Shown in pieces: positions 5,637 to 10,201 of a stretch of 10,201 bases of DNA. The stretch comes from Pseudomonadota bacterium (lineage in GTDB: Bacteria; Pseudomonadota; Gammaproteobacteria; Pseudomonadales; Halieaceae): the NCBI GenBank assembly GCA_030591305.1, contig JAUVBI010000097.1:1-10201 (forward strand), given 5' to 3'. Below the pieces are notes generated by a model. It did not search any database, was not told the DNA's origin, and saw only the letters and a list, made by a program, of their open reading frames with translations. A program made the position numbers and the translations under genes. Numbering within the stretch: the first letter of the stretch is position 1; each line of letters opens with the position of its first letter.

Positions 5637-7358
5637 CTAGTGCCCCCAGTCTCCCACGGAATCGTCTCCAGGGACTTCAAATTCCAGATACTCTTCCACA
5701 TCGAAAGGCATAGCATCTACCTCGCGCCTGATCCGCTCGCCGATAGCTACGGTCTCGGGGCGCGCATTGGATAAGCCCGTGTAGGGGATGCCGTGGCCTG
5801 AAGACCTATCCGGATACTTTTTCTTAAACAGCTCGTGACGAGCACGCATCCGGTTGAACTGACCCTGGGTATGAATCAGTGGCACTAATTGAGGGTTTTC
5901 TTCCCGGGGGTCCTGGTATAGATCATAGTAGGCTTCCGACAAACCCGTGGAAGCGCCCTCGCTGGCCCCTATCCAGTGCCGCTTGTAACGCCCCTTGACC
6001 GTTGCTGCCAACTCGTGTCCCGCATAAATATGGACGTAGTCACGGCGGCTGTGGGTGTCGCCTTCAAGTAACAATTCGGTCTGGTCGATACCATCAACCA
6101 CTCGGTCGGTAGGAATGTATTTGGTAGCGCCACCGATACGGGCAAATGTCGTAAACAAGTCCGTTACGTGGATAATATCGCCAACCAACTGCCCTTCATC
6201 AATGGTACCGGGCCACCAGGCCACCGCCGGTACGCGGACACCACCCTCGGTGAAATCCCCTTTACCGCCGCGGTACATGATTTCAGTCATCGCCCAGCCG
6301 GGAGGTGGGCTGTGCGACATGGGGCCGTTGTCAGCCATAATCAGGAACAGGGTGTTCTCGGCAATATCCTGCGCTTTAAGCTCTTCCATCACCTTGCCGA
6401 CAAAAGCGTCTAGCTTGGCATAGGAATTGGGGATCTTACCCCCGTTCAAGGTTGGCTTTTGCATTTCCGCTTCAAGGAAGTTCAACCAATTGGGCCAGTA
6501 CGTGACGAAAAATGGCTTCTTGGCTTTGGCATTTTTACGAATAAAGTCGATGGTGCGTTTTTCAGACTCAATGTCTATTTTCCCATAACACTCATTGGAA
6601 GTACCACACCACTCTTTTCCCTGCTCGCCCTTCTTACCCTCAATGGTCATTACCCAGCCGCTAGGCACTAGTCCAGGGCTATCCATCGCATAGGGATCGG
6701 TCGGACCCAATTCCGGATAGAGGCCCAGCACGGCATTGACCGCATGGGCTTGCTCATTCCAGAGCGAAGAGATCTGGTTCATCGGCGTAAATAGAGCTTC
6801 ATCAAAGCCCTGGTTATGCAGGTAGCTTTCCTCAATATCTCCGAGGTGCCCCTTACCATAGAAAGCCGTGGCATAACCGGCCTTGGAAAGGACTTCACCA
6901 ATGGTGACTTCGTCTGCTCGCAAGCCACCGTATTCGTGGGGCATACCAACCACGCCCATACCGTTACGGACCGGAGTACGTCCGGTCATAAAGGCCGCAC
7001 GGGTAGGTGTACAGGCAGGCTCAGAATACATACGAGTAAAATTAATACCCTCGTCCGCCATCCTATTGATATTGGGTGTGGTGTAGCCCAGGTTCTTCTG
7101 GATCAGGGGGCTACCGACGGCACCGACTTGCTGGTCGTCCCAGAGGATATAGACGATATTGGGTCGGGTACCGTGCTTTTTTTCCAGCTCAGCCAGCTTC
7201 TTATCGAGGCCTATATCGGCCTTAGCCCACCTATCGCCGTTCTGGGCCTTGAGGATGTAGTATTCGGCATCGTGAACGATGTCTTTGGCGAGAGCGGCCT
7301 GGCCGGTTAGTAAACCGGCACAGAGCAGCGCCGGTATGGTTCGCGTCAATTTAAACAT
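5637..7358 (-). CDS. Secreted sulfatase (arylsulfatase family, formylglycine type)
   Basis: This 573-residue hydrolase should cleave sulfate esters in the periplasm. It has a Sec signal peptide (residues 1-24, cleavage after AALA). The metal-binding segment is NIVYILWDDQQ (67-77, D74-D75). The sulfatase signature is ACTPTRAAFMTGRTPVRNGM (115-134), in which Cys116 would be converted to formylglycine. Further family features are YGKGHLG (167-173), ADNGP (342-346) and RGGKGDFTEGGVRVP (363-377). The CxPxR form needs a formylglycine-generating or anaerobic maturase, and neither gene is in the window. The usual histidine after the PFF.Y strand (HxP in arylsulfatases) is not seen: here the strand reads PFFVTYWPNWLNF (282-294), which may mark a subgroup. 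AAGGAG lies 8 bp before the ATG. The substrate is unknown; pairing with the decarboxylase-like protein hints at a sulfated aromatic or similar compound, but only by association. Confidence 0.93.
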   Translation of the reverse strand: MFKLTRTIPALLCAGLLTGQAALAKDIVHDAEYYILKAQNGDRWAKADIGLDKKLAELEKKHGTRPNIVYILWDDQQVGAVGSPLIQKNLGYTTPNINRMADEGINFTRMYSEPACTPTRAAFMTGRTPVRNGMGVVGMPHEYGGLRADEVTIGEVLSKAGYATAFYGKGHLGDIEESYLHNQGFDEALFTPMNQISSLWNEQAHAVNAVLGLYPELGPTDPYAMDSPGLVPSGWVMTIEGKKGEQGKEWCGTSNECYGKIDIESEKRTIDFIRKNAKAKKPFFVTYWPNWLNFLEAEMQKPTLNGGKIPNSYAKLDAFVGKVMEELKAQDIAENTLFLIMADNGPMSHSPPPGWAMTEIMYRGGKGDFTEGGVRVPAVAWWPGTIDEGQLVGDIIHVTDLFTTFARIGGATKYIPTDRVVDGIDQTELLLEGDTHSRRDYVHIYAGHELAATVKGRYKRHWIGASEGASTGLSEAYYDLYQDPREENPQLVPLIHTQGQFNRMRARHELFKKKYPDRSSGHGIPYTGLSNARPETVAIGERIRREVDAMPFDVEEYLEFEVPGDDSVGDWGH

Positions 7359-7780
7359 GGGTGAAACTCCTTAGTTCAGTGTCAAAATGTGCAGCGTCAG
7401 TGGCGCCGTAAAATATTATGCTTGCGGTATAGACACGCCGCGACCGCTTGAAACAGGCACAACATTTAACGGTAAAGTCCACTCTTTATAGGTGAAGCCG
7501 TTGACAGACCACATCAAAAAATCGAAGCGCTGCCAAAATCCTGCTGGCTGTATCCGTTTCTCGCAGAGGCCACGGGTAAAGTAGATTCAGGCTTATGCAA
7601 CTAATCGGCAATGAACGGCGCGCGGAACTGGGTTTCCACCAGAGTTCCGGCGGGAATACTGATTTTATTACCGCCGGTAAGGATAGACACGCCCACTCCG
7701 AATGACGGGGGCTTTTTTTATGTCTGTGAATTATAGGCGGCGAATGTTACTCCCCCCAATCCCACCAAAAGCCCCCCCCA
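7359..7780. other. Intergenic region upstream of the sulfatase; no supported gene
   Basis: This 420-bp gap contains the sulfatase leader. On the minus strand an AT-rich CATAATATT (7420-7412) could be a -10 box, but no good -35 box accompanies it. A 36-codon plus-strand frame (ATG 7595, stop 7700-7702) ends inside the terminator-like hairpin at 7693-7719. It could be the tail of a decayed gene, but it has no Shine-Dalgarno sequence or recognisable motif. The right end becomes C-rich and passes into the tRNA-Thr repeat. Confidence 0.4.
7693..7719 (+). terminator. Terminator-like hairpin with no gene before it
   Basis: GCCC-ACT-CCG pairs with CGGGGGC around an AATGA loop, with a 3-nt bulge, and is followed by seven Ts. 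It is oriented to the plus strand, yet no complete plus-strand gene precedes it, because the sulfatase runs the other way. It is possibly the end of a gene lost or displaced when the minus-strand pair was inserted. Confidence 0.45.
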
Positions 7781-7805
7781 CCCCACAAATAACCCCCCAC
7801 CCCTA

Positions 7806-7834
7806 TTGCATCCCCCGAGCACATTCCCTAAAAT
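7806..7834 (+). promoter_or_regulatory. Duplicated tRNA-Thr promoter facing the MNT-HEPN genes
   Basis: TTGCAT (7806-7811) and TAAAAT (7829-7834) are 17 bp apart and identical to the boxes before the intact tRNA. The sequence after the -10 box is CCCACTCC, GC-rich like stringently controlled tRNA promoters. Transcription from here would run through the broken tRNA into mntA, about 200 bp downstream. Confidence 0.6.
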
Positions 7835-7883
7835 CCCACTCCTTCTTGCGGGACAGGTGGTTGCCTCTCCCGATCTGATCAAA

Positions 7884-7933
7884 GCTGGTGTAGCTCAGTA
7901 GGTAGAGCAGCTGATTTGTAATCAGCGGGTCGG
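7884..7933 (+). pseudogene. Truncated tRNA-Thr(TGT) copy
   Basis: It is identical to the first 50 nt of the intact tRNA at 8916 except for one base (G for C in the variable loop). The 5' acceptor strand, D-arm and anticodon arm with the TGT anticodon are present. After GGTCGG the sequence changes to TTAGGTAAGCCCC, so the T-arm, 3' acceptor strand and CCA end are missing. It cannot make a working tRNA. A transcript would carry a folded D/anticodon half-tRNA at its 5' end. Confidence 0.9.
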
Positions 7934-7998
7934 TTAGGTAAGCCCCTTTGCAGCAATAGCCAGACATCCTGTCGCGCATCTCCCGGCAACAGTCATGC

Positions 7999-8004
7999 TA
8001 CAAT
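7999..8004 (+). promoter_or_regulatory. Possible -10 box of a separate mntA promoter
   Basis: TACAAT lies 31 bp before the mntA ATG, within GCTACAATAAC. No convincing -35 box is seen at the right distance. It could act as a second, weaker promoter besides the captured tRNA promoter upstream. Confidence 0.3.
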
Positions 8005-8035
8005 AACGACAAATTCACCGGTTCACCTGCCAACA

Positions 8036-8320
8036 ATGAATACGATTATTGACTCAAACAGGCAAGAGATTTTAGCCTTAGCCATTAAAAATGGCGTGAA
8101 AAATGTTCGAGTGTTTGGCTCGATGGTCAGAGATGATGCACACCCAGGCAGTGATGTGGATCTTTTGGTGGAGTTGGAAGCTGGAAAAACTGGCTTTGCT
8201 CTGGGCGGATTTTTGATGGATGTACAGGATCTTCTGAACAGGCAAGTGGACGTAGTAACCGTAAATGCCCTATACCCTGCAATTCGAGACCAGGTGCTAA
8301 GCGAAGCTCAGCCGCTGTAA
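8036..8320 (+). CDS. mntA: MntA-like minimal nucleotidyltransferase antitoxin (HEPN-MNT toxin-antitoxin)
   Basis: This 94-residue minimal nucleotidyltransferase is the antitoxin of a HEPN-MNT pair. In characterised pairs it blocks the HEPN RNase by transferring AMP groups to a tyrosine near the RNase motif. The fold signature is VRVFGSMVRDDAHPGSDVDL (24-43). It contains the G28-S29 nucleotide-binding turn and the metal-binding D40 and D42 (GSDVDLLVE). A third carboxylate, D72, is in RQVDVVT. All residues needed for transfer look intact. No Shine-Dalgarno sequence precedes the ATG at 8036. The partner begins 15 bp after the stop, so they form an operon. The length and gene order (MNT then HEPN) are usual. 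The pair lies wholly between the two tRNA-Thr repeats. Confidence 0.9.
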   Translation: MNTIIDSNRQEILALAIKNGVKNVRVFGSMVRDDAHPGSDVDLLVELEAGKTGFALGGFLMDVQDLLNRQVDVVTVNALYPAIRDQVLSEAQPL

Positions 8321-8335
8321 ATTGAGTGCCGCAAA

Positions 8336-8674
8336 GTGATCAAAGACAATGCTATTTATGTCGATCATATGCTGGATTGCATTCAGCGTATTGACGAGTA
8401 TATCGATAGCAAATCGCATTTCTATTCTTCTCGGCTTGTACAAGATGCCGTTGTTCGCAATCTGCAAATCATGTCGGAATCCAGCCAACGTATCGCCGCT
8501 GACATGAAAAGTATTTATCCCGAAGTGCCTTGGCGAGAAATATCAGGCTTTAGAAATATTCTCGTTCACGACTATTTGGGTATTGATTTAGATGCGATAT
8601 GGGGCGTCGTCGAATCAGACTTGCCGCTGTTGGAAGAGGCGTTAGTGGCAATGCGGAAAAATAAAGAAAGTTGA
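8336..8674 (+). CDS. hepT: HepT-like HEPN ribonuclease toxin (DUF86)
   Basis: This 112-residue all-helical HEPN protein is the toxin partner of the preceding gene. Such proteins act as dimeric RNases; characterised ones cut mRNA or tRNA. The catalytic RX4HXY motif is complete in GFRNILVHDYLGID (71-84): R73, H78 and Y80. Y80 is at the position modified by MntA antitoxins in known pairs. Other DUF86 features are the N-terminal helix DHMLDCIQRIDEYI (10-23), DAVVRNLQIMSESSQRI (37-53), YPEVPWREISGFRN (61-74) and the C-terminal LDAIWGVVESDLPLL. The start is taken as GTG 8336, since no ATG lies nearby and this gives the family's usual N-terminus. The Shine-Dalgarno sequence is weak (GAG near 8324-8326), consistent with coupling to mntA. 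The toxin looks intact. Its placement beside a broken tRNA suggests, but does not show, tRNA as a target. Confidence 0.9.
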   Translation: MIKDNAIYVDHMLDCIQRIDEYIDSKSHFYSSRLVQDAVVRNLQIMSESSQRIAADMKSIYPEVPWREISGFRNILVHDYLGIDLDAIWGVVESDLPLLEEALVAMRKNKES

Positions 8675-8812
8675 TGCCAGCTTGTCGCCAGGTGCCGACG
8701 AGACTGTGGTATGTGCAACTTGCCCCTGGTCATCATCGACCCGTAGGCGGGCGCATTCAGAGCCGGCCAGACTCCAGGTCATCTGCCACACCAAACACCA
8801 CCATAGCACCAC

Positions 8813-8965
8813 CCCCACAAATAACCCCCCACCCCTATTGCATCCCCCGAGCACATTCCCTAAAATCCCACTCCTTCTTGCGGGACAGGTGTTTGCCTCT
8901 CCCGATCTGATCAAAGCTGGTGTAGCTCAGTAGGTAGAGCAGCTGATTTGTAATCAGCCGGTCGG
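8813..8965 (+). repeat. Right copy of 153-bp direct repeat (tRNA-Thr promoter and 5' half)
   Basis: This copy continues into the complete tRNA-Thr gene and is therefore likely the functional one. Between hepT and this copy, 8675-8812 holds no gene I can support; short open frames there run into the C-rich tract and are not coding. The C-tract here has three runs (8812-8816, 8825-8830, 8832-8835) against six in and before the left copy. Confidence 0.95.
8838..8866 (+). promoter_or_regulatory. tRNA-Thr promoter
   Basis: TTGCAT (8838-8843) and TAAAAT (8861-8866) with a 17-bp spacer, followed by a C-rich discriminator (CCCACTCC). A leader of about 40 nt precedes the tRNA 5' end. The C-rich tract ends 2 bp before the -35 box. 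Confidence 0.65.
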
Positions 8966-8991
8966 GGGTTCGATTCCTCTCACCAGCTCCA
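8916..8991 (+). tRNA. tRNA-Thr (anticodon TGT)
   Basis: All arms fold. The acceptor stem is GCTGGTG/CACCAGC, and the D-arm is GCTC-AGTAGGTA-GAGC. The anticodon stem GCTGA/TCAGC has loop TTTGTAA (anticodon TGT, reading ACA and probably other ACN codons). The variable loop is CGGTC, the T-arm is GGGGG-TTCGATT-CCTCT with two G-U pairs, and the discriminator T is followed by an encoded CCA. It is a single gene rather than part of a cluster in this window. The malonyl-CoA synthetase gene starts 56 bp after it. Confidence 0.96.
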
Positions 8992-9047
8992 TTTTCCTCT
9001 TTAACCCACCTCTGCGCGGGTGAATTTGATCACTACTGGAATGGATT

Positions 9048-10201
9048 ATGGGCAACGTAGGTAACTTAAACCTGTATTCTTGTTTCAGTCGCCACTTCCC
9101 GGCGCCTTCAGCGGTGCTGTTGACCACTGAATCCGGGGAGTCTTTTACCTATGGGGATGCCGAGCAGCGTTCCGCCCAGGTGGCTAATGCCCTGGTTGAG
9201 TTGGGTCTGCAGGAGGGTGACCGCATTTCTGTGCAGGTAGAGAAGTCACCTGAGAGTTTGTGGCTGTACCTGGGGGTCATTCGGGCGGGTATGGTGTACC
9301 ACCCGCTAAATCCCGCCTATACAGATGAAGAGTTGGGGTACTTTCTGGGAGATGCCGGACCCTCACTGTTTGTCTGTGACAAATCCCGGGCGCAACAGCT
9401 ACAGAGCCTGTGTGACAAAGCCGGTGTGGCGAACCTGCTCACCCTGAATCGTGATGGCAGCGGCTCAATGGTTGAGATGGCGCAGCGGTGCTCTGGCCAG
9501 TTCGATACGGTGGACGCTGCGGCGGGGGATCTGGCGGCATTATTGTATTCTTCCGGTACCACCGGACGACCCAAGGGCATTATGCTGTCCCACGGTAACC
9601 TGCTGCAAAATGCCGCGGTCCTGGTCGACTATTGGGGTTTTAGCGGCGAGGATTGTCTCCTGCACGTGTTGCCGGTGTTCCATGTACACGGCCTGTTCGT
9701 AGCGATTGGCTGTGTACTGATGAGTGGTGCCAGTATGCGTTGGCTGCCTAAGTTTGATGTACCTGCGGTGCTGGAGAACCTGCCTCACAGTACTGTTATG
9801 ATGGGTGTCCCGACCTACTACACCCGGTTACTGGCCGAGCCCGCGTTTGGTGCGCACAGTTGTAAGAGCATCCGCTTGTTTATTTCGGGCTCCGCCCCGT
9901 TACTCACAGATACTTTTGTCGAATTCGAGCAACGCACCGGTCAGGTCATCCTGGAGAGGTACGGTATGTCCGAAACCGGTATGATTACCTCTAATCCACT
10001 GGATGGCCCACGCCGCGCAGGCACCGTGGGTTTTCCCCTGCCCGGTGTCACGGTCAGGGTGTGTGGCGCTGACAATCGGGTACTGGACGGCGGCGAGGCG
10101 GGAGATCTTCAGGTCAAAGGTGGCAATGTTTTTGCCGGCTACTGGAATATGCCGGACAAAACCGCGGAAGATTTCACCGCGGACGGCTTCTTTATCACCG
10201 G
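9048..10201 (+). CDS. matB: Malonyl-CoA synthetase-like AMP-forming acyl-CoA ligase (3' end outside window)
   Basis: This adenylate-forming enzyme is predicted to activate malonate (or a similar short acid) with ATP to an acyl-AMP and then to the CoA thioester. The 384 residues seen are about three quarters of the usual 500. The start is the ATG at 9048: the ATG at 9041 is out of frame and stops after seven codons, and an in-frame stop lies at 9027. Only a weak GGA precedes it. Core motifs are the P-loop YSSGTTGRPKG (167-177), LPVFHVHGLFVA (208-219), typical of malonyl-CoA synthetases (LPIFHTHGLFVA-like), ERYGMSETGM (303-312), RRAGTVGFPLPGV (322-334) and VKGGNVFAGYW (356-366). The catalytic lysine region lies beyond the window. 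Other short-chain acyl-CoA ligases share most motifs, so the substrate is likely but not certain. It appears to belong to the resident chromosome rather than to the tRNA islet. Confidence 0.85.
   Translation, partial: MGNVGNLNLYSCFSRHFPAPSAVLLTTESGESFTYGDAEQRSAQVANALVELGLQEGDRISVQVEKSPESLWLYLGVIRAGMVYHPLNPAYTDEELGYFLGDAGPSLFVCDKSRAQQLQSLCDKAGVANLLTLNRDGSGSMVEMAQRCSGQFDTVDAAAGDLAALLYSSGTTGRPKGIMLSHGNLLQNAAVLVDYWGFSGEDCLLHVLPVFHVHGLFVAIGCVLMSGASMRWLPKFDVPAVLENLPHSTVMMGVPTYYTRLLAEPAFGAHSCKSIRLFISGSAPLLTDTFVEFEQRTGQVILERYGMSETGMITSNPLDGPRRAGTVGFPLPGVTVRVCGADNRVLDGGEAGDLQVKGGNVFAGYWNMPDKTAEDFTADGFFIT

Larger units (their letters stand above)
7781..7933 (+). repeat. Left copy of 153-bp direct repeat (tRNA-Thr promoter and 5' half)
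   Basis: It matches 8813-8965 over 153 bp with only two visible mismatches (G/T near 7860 and G/C near 7927) and no gaps. It holds a C-rich tract, a tRNA promoter, the leader, and the first 50 nt of tRNA-Thr. The left end fades into C-runs, and the flanking bases outside still look loosely alike. The right end is abrupt, two bases into the T-stem. The two copies define a 1,032-bp unit that contains the MNT-HEPN pair. Confidence 0.95.

Noticed and set aside
6816..7310. Plus-strand open frame of 164 codons opposite the sulfatase
   Set aside because: It mirrors the sulfatase N-terminal region, including the conserved active-site segment, so it is a shadow.
7284..7358. Lipoprotein signal in the sulfatase (Cys13)
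   Set aside because: The residues before the cysteine (ALL) do not fit a lipobox, and a normal AALA cleavage site follows.
7884..7933. Second functional tRNA-Thr gene
   Set aside because: The T-arm, 3' acceptor strand and CCA are absent, and the following sequence cannot replace them.
8671..8933. Short plus- and minus-strand frames between hepT and the tRNA
   Set aside because: They run through the C-rich tract, the tRNA promoter and the tRNA itself, giving proline- and threonine-rich translations with no family look.
7781..8965. CRISPR array or integron from the repeated segment
   Set aside because: There are only two long repeats, they contain tRNA sequence, and there are no short regularly spaced repeats, cas genes or integron integrase.
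9317..9788. Short frames on both strands within the acyl-CoA ligase
   Set aside because: The true gene runs from 9048 to the window edge in another frame with all family motifs, so these are shadows.

Overview
The window looks like a chromosomal accessory region of a Gram-negative bacterium, most likely a marine-type gammaproteobacterium. This is an inference from the tRNA-Thr gene with an encoded CCA, mid-range base composition, a Tat-exported dihydroxyphthalate-decarboxylase-like protein beside a periplasmic sulfatase, and a MatB-type acyl-CoA synthetase. No rRNA gene, CRISPR array, integrase or transposase is visible.

Layout from left to right. (1) 2-499: C-terminal part of an AraC-family regulator, cut by the window edge. 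(2) 500-769: an AT-rich gap holding a well-formed promoter and two copies of the inverted repeat GTAGT-RTG-ACTAC. (3) 770-2478: a type IV toxin-antitoxin pair, abiEi/abiEii, with an ATGA overlap. (4) 2479-2658: nested inverted repeats that may be an origin of transfer. (5) 2659-4137: a mobilisation relaxase with an HxH metal motif. (6) 4190-4314: a cluster of AAAGCGG repeats in both orientations, possibly the right edge of a mobilisable defence island covering roughly 540-4320. (7) 4372-7358, minus strand: a sulfatase followed, after a terminator, by a Tat-exported protein of the 4,5-dihydroxyphthalate decarboxylase/periplasmic-binding fold. (8) 7781-8991: two 153-bp direct repeats, 1,032 bp apart, each with a C-rich tract, a tRNA promoter and the 5' part of tRNA-Thr(TGT). 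The left tRNA copy is broken in the T-stem and the right copy is intact. Between them is an MNT-HEPN toxin-antitoxin pair (mntA/hepT-like). (9) 9048-10201: the first three quarters of a malonyl-CoA synthetase-like gene, running off the window.

The AbiE pair and the relaxase fit a mobilisable element that carries its own defence/stability module. The second toxin-antitoxin pair occupies a tRNA-bounded islet. Its likely transcription source includes a duplicated tRNA-Thr promoter, which would tie a HEPN RNase/nucleotidyltransferase module to tRNA-type expression. The sulfatase and decarboxylase-like genes probably belong to one periplasmic catabolic or uptake function, with an unknown substrate.

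The most unusual structures are the tRNA-Thr duplication islet and the AbiE control region, which predicts a leaderless, autorepressed transcript.
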